Assembly: GCF_013416555.1 (NCBI RefSeq)
Contig: NZ_JACCFG010000005.1
Span: 1-64,000, forward strand
From: Sphingomonas sp. R-74633
GTDB taxonomy: Bacteria > Pseudomonadota > Alphaproteobacteria > Sphingomonadales > Sphingomonadaceae
Direction of reading: 5' to 3'
DNA length: 64,000 nt
Numbering within the stretch: the stretch's first letter is position 1; each line of letters begins with the position of its first letter. The notes beneath the pieces were generated by a model, which was not told the DNA's origin, did not search any database, and was given only the letters and a program-made list of their open reading frames with translations. The translations under genes and the position numbers were made by a program. This document shows positions 7,763-16,059 of the stretch, piece after piece.

Positions 7763-8136
7763 CACGCCGACACCCCCACGCCATGCGCGCGGGTGCGCCC
7801 GACCATGCGGGCGGCGACCATTGCGGCGGCTTCGTCCATGTCGTCGTTGGCGGCGAGCTGGCGGCCGGCTTCCTCGGCCTGGGCGGCTTCGGGTGGCAGG
7901 CGATCGTGAAACCACTGGTCGACCGCCTGGCGTTGCCAGCGGCTGTGGGTGGTGACGGCATCGATCAGGGCCGCGCCGCGCATGTTCGGCAGCGGCGCCG
8001 GAAAGCCCTGTTCGCCGATCAGGAGATTGATGAAGCGGAGCTGCCAGCGATCGGAGTGATCCTCCTTGCCGAGCTCGGCCATGATGTAGTTCAGCCCCAC
8101 TGTTGGGGCGCGATGTTCGGAAAACAGGGTAGCCAC
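7762..8136 (-). CDS. first gene of the leftward operon, hypothetical
   Basis: 124 aa starting MATLFSEHRAPTVGLNYIMA. It is the promoter-proximal gene, 32 nt from the predicted -10 of PL, so it should be expressed first on induction, as lambda N-type or anti-host genes are. The sequence shows no arginine-rich antiterminator motif. Segments SDRWQLRFINLLIGEQGF and RWQRQAVDQWFHDRL suggest a helical protein. Function unknown. Confidence 0.65.
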   Translation of the reverse strand: MATLFSEHRAPTVGLNYIMAELGKEDHSDRWQLRFINLLIGEQGFPAPLPNMRGAALIDAVTTHSRWQRQAVDQWFHDRLPPEAAQAEEAGRQLAANDDMDEAAAMVAARMVGRTRAHGVGVSA

Positions 8137-8167
8137 GCCGTTACCTCCGGGCCGATGAACGGCGCGG

Positions 8168-8220
8168 AAAGTAACACCACGTGTTACTACGTCAAGTGGG
8201 AAAGTTGCATATGGCGTTAC
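8168..8220 (-). promoter_or_regulatory. PL promoter with operators OL1 and OL2
   Basis: Leftward -35 TTGACG (8195-8190) and -10 TACTTT (8173-8168) with 16-bp spacing. The 17-bp operator GTAACACCACGTGTTAC (8171-8187) covers the spacer and the -10 edge. A second, GTTGCATATGGCGTTAC (8204-8220), lies upstream. The operators are 33 bp apart start to start, the same as the OR pair. Repressor bound at OL1 would block RNA polymerase. Confidence 0.75.
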
Positions 8221-8273
8221 AATCGCGAACGCAAGGCGAACGCGGCGAGGCCGATTGCATCAAAATAATTTGG

Positions 8274-8618
8274 TCAGGCGGCTTCCTCGCCCGGTGGGGC
8301 GCCATAGGGAATGACCGCATCACTCACCCGATCGAGCATTTCGCGCTGGCCCTCGTCGGCAACGCGATACCGAAGGAGCTGTTTCCGCTCCGCCTGGTCG
8401 CGGGCTACATTGGGATTGTCACGTGTCGGGAGCAGGTCTGCGGCGTAAACCTCTAGCTGGTCAGCGATGTCCTGCAGCTGCTGTAACGTGATCGCCTGCA
8501 GACCGCGCTCCATGCGCGACATGCTCATCTTGGTCACGCCGATGGCCTTGCCCAATGCCTCCTGGCTTACGTCGCGGCGCCTGCGCCACTCGTAAATCCG
8601 GTTCGGATAGTCCTCCAT
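8274..8618 (-). CDS. XRE-family phage repressor (CI-like)
   Basis: 114 aa from the ATG at 8618. Residues 1-65 form a helix-turn-helix domain (DVSQEALGKAIGVTKMSMSR). The rest is a short acidic helical tail with no S24 LexA-type peptidase domain, so induction cannot occur by classical RecA-driven self-cleavage. It is flanked on both sides by pairs of identical-type operators, which supports its role as immunity repressor of PL and PR. It probably represses its own transcription through the OR pair. Confidence 0.85.
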   Translation of the reverse strand: MEDYPNRIYEWRRRRDVSQEALGKAIGVTKMSMSRMERGLQAITLQQLQDIADQLEVYAADLLPTRDNPNVARDQAERKQLLRYRVADEGQREMLDRVSDAVIPYGAPPGEEAA

Positions 8619-8655
8619 GCGAAGGAAGGCTATGACCTGAGCTGTCACCCGGCTA

Positions 8656-8708
8656 GCTACTCGTGGCGTTACACCCACTTGTCAAGAAGTAACATGTGGC
8701 GTTACGTC
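8656..8708 (+). promoter_or_regulatory. PR promoter with operators OR1 and OR2
   Basis: Operators GCTACTCGTGGCGTTAC (8656-8672) and GTAACATGTGGCGTTAC (8689-8705), 33 bp apart. A rightward -35-like TTGTCA (8679-8684) lies between them, so OR2 fills the spacer; the -10 (about 8702-8708) is weak. The mirrored layout of PL supports the assignment. The Cro-like ATG follows at 8717. Confidence 0.7.
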
Positions 8709-8716
8709 GTTTCATT

Positions 8717-8941
8717 ATGAAGCGATCGCCCATGATGCTCCGCCTCTGGCAGCGCGAGAGAGGATATTCCGACACGGATGCGGGGGCGCATTTCGGTGTC
8801 ACCCGGCAAACCTGGCTCCGCTGGAAGGGCGGCGCGGTGCCCGGTCCCGCGCACATGATCGAGCTGTTCCGTGACGGCGTGGCTCAGCCCAATGACTTTT
8901 ACGACCTGCCGGAGCTGGTAGCGCCAAGGAAGGCCGCCTGA
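8717..8941 (+). CDS. Cro-like helix-turn-helix protein
   Basis: 74 aa from the ATG at 8717. Segment YSDTDAGAHFGVTRQTWLRW (about residues 17-36) is a helix-turn-helix followed by a basic GG turn. It is divergent from the repressor across the OR operators, the standard position of cro. It should bind the same operators and shut off repressor synthesis during lytic growth. No clear Shine-Dalgarno; a short or leaderless transcript is possible. Confidence 0.8.
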   Translation: MKRSPMMLRLWQRERGYSDTDAGAHFGVTRQTWLRWKGGAVPGPAHMIELFRDGVAQPNDFYDLPELVAPRKAA

Positions 8942-9207
8942 TGCCCAAGGGCGCCTGGAAGGATCGCACCAAGCGATCGGCGGCGGCCAAGAAATCCGCT
9001 GCGCATCGGCCGAACAAGCCGCGCGGCCCCTATGGCATGCGCGTGCTGCCCGAGGACGTGAAGCTGCGCATGCGCGCGATCGCGGAGCGGCTCGAGGCGG
9101 GCAATCCGCTGGCGCCGGCGGACGGGCCGCTGCCCACGCCGGGCGAAGTCGGCGCGCGGATCGACGCGGTGCTGGGGAAACTCGACAAGCGGGAGACGGT
9201 GGGATGA
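8941..9207 (+). CDS. hypothetical basic protein
   Basis: 88 aa. A lysine-rich N-terminus (KGAWKDRTKRSAAAKKSAAH) suggests nucleic-acid contact. A helical middle (EDVKLRMRAIAERLEAG) and a C-terminal helix follow. The ATG shares one base with the Cro-like stop and its stop overlaps the next ATG. No family recognised. Confidence 0.7.
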   Translation: MPKGAWKDRTKRSAAAKKSAAHRPNKPRGPYGMRVLPEDVKLRMRAIAERLEAGNPLAPADGPLPTPGEVGARIDAVLGKLDKRETVG

Positions 9208-9872
9208 ACCAGGCATCGGCGATCAAGGCGATCGAGGCTGTGATGGGTGAGCGCGCTCGGCAGATCGATGCCGAGGGCTATACCGCCGAGCGTGACGACG
9301 GCTATTTGCAGGGTGAGCTGCTGCTCGCCGCCGATTGCTATGCCGAGCATGCCCGGGGCCGCAACGGCGAGGCGGTGCCTGCCACCTGGCCTTGGGATGC
9401 GGCATGGTGGAAGCCGAAGCATCGCGCCCGCGATCTCATTCGCGCCGGTGCTCTCTATGAGGCTGAGATCGCGCGCCTGAAGCGCGCGGCGGCGCGGGCG
9501 GGTGCGCGCGACGACGATCCTTGCTGGGCTGCCGTCGCCGATGTCCAGCGCCTCTATGAGGGTGTGATCCGCGATATCGCTGCCGGTTGTGACGAGCCCC
9601 TGGGCGAATGGGGATGGTATTTAGGCGTCGATGTCGACGACGACGAAATGGGGCTCGAGGGTACGCGGGAAGCGGCGATCAAGGCGGGCCTGGGCCAGCA
9701 CGAGCCGGGTGGATGCTTCTGGATCATCGAGGCGCGCATGCGGCTCGCGGACGAGGATGCAATGGGTCGCGGTGAGGCCGACAGTGCGCCTTTTGCCGAG
9801 AGCCGCAATGGCGCCTGGATCACGGTAGGCGAGGACGGCACCGCGCTTGAGAGCGCGGAGGCTGGCGCATGA
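9204..9872 (+). CDS. phage protein, conserved early-region type
   Basis: 222 aa. The N-terminal 90 residues (ERARQIDAEGYTAERDDGY then WPWDAAWWKPKHRARDLIRA) match a widespread small phage domain of unknown function. Residues from about 95 on form a second, acidic module (DVDDDEMGLEGTREAAIKAG) that looks separate, so the gene may be a fusion. It overlaps both neighbours by 4 bp. Confidence 0.75.
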   Translation: MNQASAIKAIEAVMGERARQIDAEGYTAERDDGYLQGELLLAADCYAEHARGRNGEAVPATWPWDAAWWKPKHRARDLIRAGALYEAEIARLKRAAARAGARDDDPCWAAVADVQRLYEGVIRDIAAGCDEPLGEWGWYLGVDVDDDEMGLEGTREAAIKAGLGQHEPGGCFWIIEARMRLADEDAMGRGEADSAPFAESRNGAWITVGEDGTALESAEAGA

Positions 9873-10028
9873 GCAGCCTGTTCATCCCGGTGAGCCTCCC
9901 GCTTGGGGGGGGGGCGCCCACTCGTAAAGGTCGGCGGTCGCCGGTTTCGCCAGCACGGGCTTGCGTGGGCGCGCAACTGGCGGGCGCGGATGAAGCCGCA
10001 TTTCGACGCGCTGTACGGGCCTGAGTGA
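9869..10028 (+). pseudogene. small phage protein, frame broken in a G10 run
   Basis: The ATG at 9869 opens MSSLFIPVSLPLGGG. With ten Gs (9905-9914) the frame runs into an arginine-rich shadow, still ending near 10022. With nine Gs it continues naturally as RPLVKVGGRRFRQ...HFDALYGPE to the stop at 10026-10028, which overlaps the next ATG by one base as elsewhere in this operon. The total length is one base over a multiple of three. The cause could be a homopolymer sequencing error or slippage-based switching. Confidence 0.5.
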
Positions 10029-10366
10029 TGCTCGGCCCGATCCCCTTCGTGCTGGACTTCACCAGCGGCCCGCCTTCGAACGGTGCGCACATGCTCGCCT
10101 GGTGGGGCGGGCAGGACGCGGATCGCTGGGACCGGTTCGGCGCGGCGCTCGCGGAGCGATCGGGCTGGATCGAGGATCTGCTGCTCGGCGATGTCGAGCC
10201 CAGCCCGCGCATGGCGCAGAGCATCGCCGGCATGACGCAGGGCGTGGTGCCCGCCGAGCAATGGGATTGCGGCTGCTGCCTGGACTGGCGCGACAAGCCG
10301 CTGGGCTGGGCGGGACCGCCCGGCAGATATGCACCCTGCGCGCCGGCTTCCGCGGGGGAAGCTTGA
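10028..10366 (+). CDS. hypothetical phage protein
   Basis: 112 aa starting MLGPIPFVLDFTSGPPSNG. Rich in Trp; contains a Cys cluster CGCC (about residues 84-87) and a later Cys near the C-terminus. No known family. Confidence 0.6.
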   Translation: MLGPIPFVLDFTSGPPSNGAHMLAWWGGQDADRWDRFGAALAERSGWIEDLLLGDVEPSPRMAQSIAGMTQGVVPAEQWDCGCCLDWRDKPLGWAGPPGRYAPCAPASAGEA

Positions 10367-10367
10367 C

Positions 10368-10628
10368 ATGCGCGGGGGGGATGAAATCGGTAACGGATCG
10401 GCGGGGTGTCACTCCCCCGCTGTGGCGGGCGACCTTGCCGACCCCCGGCGGCCCGTCGACCTGGGCCGCGCCCTGCCCCTAGAGGGGCGCGGCCCACTTT
10501 ACCTGCAGTTCTGCAATCCGGGCGCGGACAGCTATTGGAGCGGCTGGTTCGGCGCTCGGCCCGCGACGCCAGCAGAAGAGATCCGGAGCCTGGAGGGTAG
10601 CGGGCTCGTCTGGTGGCCCAATGCTTGA
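10368..10628 (+). CDS. hypothetical phage protein
   Basis: 86 aa from the ATG at 10368. A low-complexity start is followed by LYLQFCNPGADSYWSGWFGA and a helical acidic end. Its stop overlaps the primase ATG. Placement in the operon is the main support. Confidence 0.5.
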   Translation: MRGGDEIGNGSAGCHSPAVAGDLADPRRPVDLGRALPLEGRGPLYLQFCNPGADSYWSGWFGARPATPAEEIRSLEGSGLVWWPNA

Positions 10629-12006
10629 GCATCCCGCCACCACCGCCGCCAGCGCCGACGCGGTGATCCTCTCGCATTGGGATGCGGGGCACTCGATCGA
10701 GCGGATCCTGCAGGAAACCAGCTTCTCCCGTCGGCGGGTGGAGGTGGTGATCAACAGCTTTCACATCGGGCCGAGCCCCGCCGAGCTGGATATCCGGCTG
10801 GGGCTGGGCGCGGCCAATGCCGAGCATGCCCAGCGCCTGATCGCGCTGCAGCGGCGCATGGCGAAGGAAAAGGAACAGGCCATGGCGCGTGAGCGGCAGC
10901 GGCGCGACAGCTCCGCCGAGACGCGCGAGCTGAACGACGAACTTTCCGCGCAGATCGAGGCGGTGTGCAAGAAATACCTGCCCAATGGCTGGAAGGAAGG
11001 GAACGAGTGGGTCACCTCCAACATCCATGACGACGGCTCGGGCTCGTCCAGCCTCTCCGTCAGCCTGAAGGGGCCCCGCCAGGGCGTGTGGGTGGATTTC
11101 GCCAATCCGGCGCACAAGGGCCTGCCGCTCGGGCTGATCTGCGCGGTGGAATGCGGCGGCGACTGGAAGCTGGCCTATGCCGAGGCGCGCGAGTTTCTGG
11201 GCAAGGACGATCCGCGCCAAGCCAGCGACGATCCCGAGGTGCGCGCGCGCATCGCCGCGGAGAAGGCGGAGCGTCAGGCCGCGCTGGCCGAGCTGCGCGC
11301 GGCGCGCGAGGCCGAGGATGCCGCGCAGGCGGCGCGGATCCTGAAGAGCGCGGTGGCGCGGTGGCAGGAGGCCAGGGTGCTGGCGGCCGGCGATCCGGTC
11401 GATGCCTATCTGCGCGCGCGCGGGATCGACCTGGGGGCGCTCTATGCGCTGACCGGGCAGCGGCCCGGGGCGATCCGCTACAATCCCAGCCTGCAATATG
11501 GCGCGAGCCCGCCGAACGGCCCGCCGGCACCGCGCTTTCCGGCGATGGTGGCGATGGTCACCGCGCTGGACGGCACGCATATCGCGACGCACCGCACCTG
11601 GCTGGATCCCAACGCGCCGGCCAAGGTGCCGCCGTCGCTGCTGCCCGGCGGGAAGGGTGCGCAGAAGAAGGTGCTCGGGCTCTACAAGGGCGGGCACATC
11701 CCGGTGTGGAAGGGCGCGCATCGCTGCCCGCTGAAGGACATTCCGGCGGGCACGGACGTGTGGGTATCCGAGGGCGTGGAAGACGGGCTGACCGCCGCGT
11801 GCGCCAAGCCCGAGCTGCGCGTGATCGCCGGCATCAGCGTGAGCAATTTCGCCGAGCTGCATCTGCCCGAGCAGATGGGGCGGCTGATCATCCTGCGCCA
11901 GAACGATCCGCCCGGCAGCGATGCCGATCGGGCGGTGCAGTCCGCCGCCGCCGCGCATCGCGAGCGGGGGCGCAAGGTGGGGTTCGTGCGGGTGGGGCAG
12001 GGATGA
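10621..12006 (+). CDS. Toprim-domain DNA primase-like protein
   Basis: 461 aa. Residues 1-45 contain a helix-turn-helix-like segment (AGHSIERILQETSFSRRRVE). About 115-200 resemble the N-terminal domain of phage primases (PNGWKEGNEW...LICAVECGG) but lack the CHC2 zinc cysteines. A basic coiled linker follows. The C-terminus holds a Toprim fold with EGVEDGLTAA near residue 383 and a degenerate second acidic motif (ILRQND). It would prime phage DNA synthesis with the NTPase encoded two genes downstream. The stop overlaps the methyltransferase ATG. Confidence 0.8.
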   Translation: MLEHPATTAASADAVILSHWDAGHSIERILQETSFSRRRVEVVINSFHIGPSPAELDIRLGLGAANAEHAQRLIALQRRMAKEKEQAMARERQRRDSSAETRELNDELSAQIEAVCKKYLPNGWKEGNEWVTSNIHDDGSGSSSLSVSLKGPRQGVWVDFANPAHKGLPLGLICAVECGGDWKLAYAEAREFLGKDDPRQASDDPEVRARIAAEKAERQAALAELRAAREAEDAAQAARILKSAVARWQEARVLAAGDPVDAYLRARGIDLGALYALTGQRPGAIRYNPSLQYGASPPNGPPAPRFPAMVAMVTALDGTHIATHRTWLDPNAPAKVPPSLLPGGKGAQKKVLGLYKGGHIPVWKGAHRCPLKDIPAGTDVWVSEGVEDGLTAACAKPELRVIAGISVSNFAELHLPEQMGRLIILRQNDPPGSDADRAVQSAAAAHRERGRKVGFVRVGQG

Positions 12007-13148
12007 GGGCGCTCGATTTGTTCAGTGCTGCGGCCGGCGGCTGGTCGCTGGGCCTTCACCGTGCCGGTTTCAGAACCGTCGCCGCCTGCGAGGCGGTGGA
12101 CTGGCGCCGCGCGCTCTATGCCGAGAACAATCCGGGGGTCCCGATCTATGACGACGTCTGCACGCTCACCGGCGAACGCCTGTACGCCGACCTCGGCATC
12201 CTCCCCGAGCTCGTTGTCGGGAGTCCTCCCTGCCAAGACATCAGCCCCGCCAACACCGGCGGAAAGGGCGTCGAAGGCGCGCGTTCCGGTCTCTATTTCG
12301 AAGCAATCCGTATCATCGGAGAGGTCCGTCCTCGTTGGTTCGCTCTTGAAAACAGCGCTAATCTCCGAACTCGGGGCGCTGACGCCGTGCTCGCTGCACT
12401 GGAAGGCCTCGGCTACTCCTGCTGGGCGTTCGTGGTTCGTGCTGGCGACGTTGGCGCCAATCACGAGCGTCCCCGGAGCTGGCTTATCGGCTGCGACCTC
12501 GAGCAGGTTGCCGACACCCATGGCGATGGACGGACAGCGGAATGGGGCAGGTGGCGGCGCGGGTTCGACCTATCCGATGCGGATGATCCTGACGAGTGCT
12601 TCGGCCAGTCTGCCGACGCCGCGGAAGAGCGACGCGCGGCATGGTCCGGAGATGACAAAGGCACGGGGAGTGAAGCGCACGGGTATGAACCTTCGCACTC
12701 TGTTGCATCCACCAGCACTTCTCGAAACACTCCCGACCCCGACCAAGCGGGACAAGCGGATGGATGCTTGGTCCCCGGCATACGACAAGCGCAAATCGCC
12801 CACGATGGACGCGGTGATGTCCGGCGCGATGATGTCGTTGACGCCAACGGCGACGGGCAACCTTCTCTCCCCCAGCATGCAGAAATGGGGGGGGGCGAGA
12901 GCTCTGGCGGCGCTTCTTCGGAGCCATGGGCTGAGTGGAACCTCGGCCTTGCCGGTCACCTACGGCTGGATGATGGGCTTTCCGCCTGGGTGGCTGGCGC
13001 GCGCATTGCAGTCGGCGGTCCAAAGGGGACAGCTGCAGCTGCGCTGCTCGTCGAAGCCTTCGGCGACGCGGTAGTCCCGCAGATCCCGGAGGCGATAGGG
13101 CGCGCGATCTTGCGCGTGGAAGCCGCACTCGGCGCCGTCGCAGCATGA
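12003..13148 (+). CDS. C5 cytosine DNA methyltransferase
   Basis: 381 aa. Motif I DLFSAAAGGWSLG (5-17) binds SAM; motif IV GSPPCQ holds the catalytic Cys77; motif VI ENSAN has Glu116; motif VIII is HERPRSW (154-160). The C-terminal FGDAVVPQI is motif X. The region between about 165 and 330 is the target-recognition part. It is Asp/Gly-rich with lower third-position GC than its neighbours, a sign of separate origin. It would methylate a short site in phage DNA, plausibly against host restriction. A second frame through the recognition region is also open and looks methyltransferase-like (see findings). Coupled to primase and NTPase genes. Confidence 0.88.
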   Translation: MRALDLFSAAAGGWSLGLHRAGFRTVAACEAVDWRRALYAENNPGVPIYDDVCTLTGERLYADLGILPELVVGSPPCQDISPANTGGKGVEGARSGLYFEAIRIIGEVRPRWFALENSANLRTRGADAVLAALEGLGYSCWAFVVRAGDVGANHERPRSWLIGCDLEQVADTHGDGRTAEWGRWRRGFDLSDADDPDECFGQSADAAEERRAAWSGDDKGTGSEAHGYEPSHSVASTSTSRNTPDPDQAGQADGCLVPGIRQAQIAHDGRGDVRRDDVVDANGDGQPSLPQHAEMGGGESSGGASSEPWAEWNLGLAGHLRLDDGLSAWVAGARIAVGGPKGTAAAALLVEAFGDAVVPQIPEAIGRAILRVEAALGAVAA

Positions 13149-15241
13149 CCGGCGAGCCGCTCAAGGACATCAACGATCTCGCCCAGGCGCAGGGGCTCGA
13201 TGCCGTGCGCAACGCGCTGGACAACATCACCGACGACATCGACGCGCCGCCGCCCGACTATGACAGCGATCGCGGCGAGGAAGAGGATTATGTCGGCGGC
13301 GCCGGCTGGGCGGGATCGCGCGAGGCGCGGCCGCCACGCTACATGCCCGACGACTGCCCGGTGATCCCGCTGGGCACGATGGACGGCATATTCTATTTCC
13401 TCACCGCGCTGGGGGAGTTGCGCGGCCTGCCCGCCGACAAGGTAGCGAACAAGCACATCGTGGCGATGTTCGCACCGGACAGCCTGTACCTCGAGGATCA
13501 ATGGCCGCGGAAGCGGCTGATCGCGCAGACCGACGATGCCGGCGTGGCGGTGAAGGACAAGGACGGCAACACCCTGAAGGAATGGGTCACGATCGGCTGG
13601 AATACCGAGATCGTTACCACGCTGCTGATGGACTGCTGCGCGCGCAAGGGCGTGTGGGACGCGCGCGAGAAGGTGCGCGGGCGCGGTGCCTGGCGGGCCG
13701 ACGACGGCAGCCTGGTGTTGCATTGCGGGAACACGATCCTGACCAACGGGCGCTGGCTGGCGCCCGGCGAGCACGGCAAGATGGTGTATCCGGCGCAGGC
13801 GCCGATCCCCAAGCCCTTCGAGGCCGGCCATTCGACAGCGGAGCAGCTGATGCCCCGGCTGGTCGCTACCTATCGCGCGCGCGGCATGAAGATCACCGGC
13901 GTGGGCGGCAGGGAGATCCCGCTGGGCGGCGTCACGCCCGCGCGCTTCCTGTTCGAGATCCTGAAGACGTGGAATTGGGACCGATCGCTGATCGATCCGA
14001 TGCTGCTGCTCGGCTGGATCATGCTGGCGCCGTTCGGCGGGGCGCTCGACTATCGCCCGATCCTGTGGCCGACGGGCGGGCGCGGCACGGGCAAATCGGA
14101 GCTGCTCGAGCTGATCGCCGCGCTGTTCCAGAACGCGCTGCTCGTCTCGCCCAAGGCGAGCGAGGCGGGCGTGCGCCAGGTGATGGGGCAGCAATCGCTG
14201 CCGGTGAACCTGGACGAGAGCGAGGCGGGCAAGGACAACAGCAAGATGTCTGCGTTGATCGAGCTGGCGCGGCTGGCCGCGACCAGCCAGGGCAACATCA
14301 TCAAGGGTGGGCAGAACCACCAGGCGAGCGAGTTTCGCGCGACCAGCTGCTTCCTGTTCACCTCGATCCTCGTTCCCCCGCTCGAGCCCGCCGACAAGAG
14401 CCGCATGGGCATATTGGAGCTCAACCGGCTGCCCGCCGGCGCGCGCAGCGTGGGCTTCAAGAATTATGTCGATGAGATCGGCCGGCTGGGCGCGTGGATG
14501 CGCAAGCGCTTCTGCGACAATTGGGGCCGGTGGGACGAGCTCTATGGTGTGTGGAGCGAAGCGCTGATGGATATCGGCGAGCAGGGCAGTCGCGCCGCCG
14601 ACCAGTTCGGCTCGCTGCGCGCGGCGGCCGAGCTGGCGCTGTTCGACGGCATGCCCGAGGCGGAGGATGTGGCGATGTGGGCTGAGATGCTGAGCCTGCG
14701 GAACCTCGCCGAGACCAGCGACGCGCCCGAGGAAGGTGAGATTTGCCTGGGGAAGATCCGATCGAAGCCGGTGCAGCTCGATTTTCGGCGCGGGCAGCGG
14801 CTGGTGAGCGAATGGCTGGTCGATCACATGAAGCCGATCGGCAAGGATCAGTACGGCGCGGAGGATCAAGAGGACAAGCAGCGGCGCGAAACTGCCGAGG
14901 TCGCGTTGGGGCGTATTGGGCTCAAGGTGGTCCGTTATGGCCCGAATGACCGCGGTAAGAACAAGCCGCCACCTGAAATCTTTGGAGAGTGGTTGGCGGT
15001 TGCTTCCAGCCATGACGGGCTCGAGCAGCTGCTGCAGGGTACTAAGTTTGGCGAGGGCGTGTGGAGCCAGGCGCTGGCGCGCTTGCCCGGCGCGATCAAG
15101 GCGAGCGTCAACAAGCGCAACATCCGGTTCAATGGGCATCAAAGCAAATGCACGCTGATCCCGCTCGCCGTGGCGCTGCCGCCCGGGGACGAGGATGACG
15201 AGGAGGATGCCGGCGCGGTGCCGGAGCGTGCGCGGGCCTAG
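13145..15241 (+). CDS. phage primase/helicase-type NTPase
   Basis: 698 aa. An acidic N-terminus (1-60) is followed by a large domain and a P-loop PTGGRGTGKSELL near residue 310, with LPVNLDESEAG as a candidate Walker B region about 50 residues on. The layout resembles DUF927/SF3-like replicative helicases of temperate phages that act with a separate Toprim primase. It should unwind the phage origin; the candidate origin lies 1.4 kb downstream. The C-terminal end is acidic. It is the last gene of the rightward early operon. Confidence 0.75.
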   Translation: MTGEPLKDINDLAQAQGLDAVRNALDNITDDIDAPPPDYDSDRGEEEDYVGGAGWAGSREARPPRYMPDDCPVIPLGTMDGIFYFLTALGELRGLPADKVANKHIVAMFAPDSLYLEDQWPRKRLIAQTDDAGVAVKDKDGNTLKEWVTIGWNTEIVTTLLMDCCARKGVWDAREKVRGRGAWRADDGSLVLHCGNTILTNGRWLAPGEHGKMVYPAQAPIPKPFEAGHSTAEQLMPRLVATYRARGMKITGVGGREIPLGGVTPARFLFEILKTWNWDRSLIDPMLLLGWIMLAPFGGALDYRPILWPTGGRGTGKSELLELIAALFQNALLVSPKASEAGVRQVMGQQSLPVNLDESEAGKDNSKMSALIELARLAATSQGNIIKGGQNHQASEFRATSCFLFTSILVPPLEPADKSRMGILELNRLPAGARSVGFKNYVDEIGRLGAWMRKRFCDNWGRWDELYGVWSEALMDIGEQGSRAADQFGSLRAAAELALFDGMPEAEDVAMWAEMLSLRNLAETSDAPEEGEICLGKIRSKPVQLDFRRGQRLVSEWLVDHMKPIGKDQYGAEDQEDKQRRETAEVALGRIGLKVVRYGPNDRGKNKPPPEIFGEWLAVASSHDGLEQLLQGTKFGEGVWSQALARLPGAIKASVNKRNIRFNGHQSKCTLIPLAVALPPGDEDDEEDAGAVPERARA

Positions 15242-15447
15242 CGCGGCGGCTTGAGGGGGGTGACCTGGGCGCAGCGCGGGCTGGTGACGGCGCGGACGAG
15301 CTGGTCCGCGAGATCCAGCGCCGCGGCCGGCGTGTAGACGCGCTCGCAGACCGGCTTTCCGTTGCTGAAATCGATCACGATGTAGTGATTGCCTTCCCGC
15401 TTCGCGGTCGCTTGCTCGCATAGGTACACAGTACACGCCCCGGCCAT
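15238..15447 (-). CDS. small hypothetical protein, antisense to operon
   Basis: 69 aa starting MAGACTVYLCEQATAKREG. Contains NHYIVIDFSNGKPVCERVYT, a plausible beta-rich fold, with Cys at 5, 10, 34 and 59. It is convergent with the NTPase gene, and their stops overlap by 4 bp. Orientation against the surrounding genes suggests lysogenic expression. Unknown function. Confidence 0.55.
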   Translation of the reverse strand: MAGACTVYLCEQATAKREGNHYIVIDFSNGKPVCERVYTPAAALDLADQLVRAVTSPRCAQVTPLKPPR

Positions 15448-15593
15448 CCGCTATCCCTCCCCTGGCGCGACCCGCGGCGCTTTTGCACCATTCTGGACCT
15501 GAAACCCTATTCGACTTCGGCGGGGGCGCAAGCGAATGTTACAGCTGCGTCACATTCCGATCCGTGATAAGGCGCGTGAGTCGTTGCGAGCAA

Positions 15594-15833
15594 TTATCGA
15601 TTGTTGTCGCCATGCCGTGCAATTCGTGCGCCGAGCAGTTCCAGATCCTCGACGCCGCCTGGGCCGGCCAGCGCCTCGATCGCGATCATGAGCTGGCCGA
15701 TATAGGTGGCGCGCGACATGGCGCGTTCGCGCGTCTTCCCGTTGATCGTCTCGCGGATATGGAAGGTGTCGCCGCCATCGGGCGTGTAGATTTCCGCCAG
15801 GCCGCGCTGCCAGAATATGGGGTGTTCGGTCAC
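15594..15833 (-). CDS. small hypothetical phage protein
   Basis: 79 aa from a GTG at 15833. Contains IFWQRGLAEIYTPDGGDTFH and a helical end MIAIEALAGPGGVEDLELLG. The start was chosen because the upstream in-frame sequence is low-complexity. It shares orientation with the 69-aa gene 146 bp downstream. No family recognised. Confidence 0.5.
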   Translation of the reverse strand: MTEHPIFWQRGLAEIYTPDGGDTFHIRETINGKTRERAMSRATYIGQLMIAIEALAGPGGVEDLELLGARIARHGDNNR

Positions 15834-16059
15834 GGTTGTGCTCTTGTTGCCCGCGGTGCGACCCGCGCCCGCCGAGGCATAAGCTGTTGAGGATGAACGC
15901 AACACTTACGTAGCATTGCGGGGTGACGCTACGGAAGACGCTGGCAGGGGTGCCATTCTGGGTCATCGCGACACGGCGCCCCGACCCCGCGCGAGGTGGG
16001 CAGGATTTGCGGTGGGGCTCGCGGGTGTGGCATGGGCGCGGCTTCCAGGGAGACCGTTG

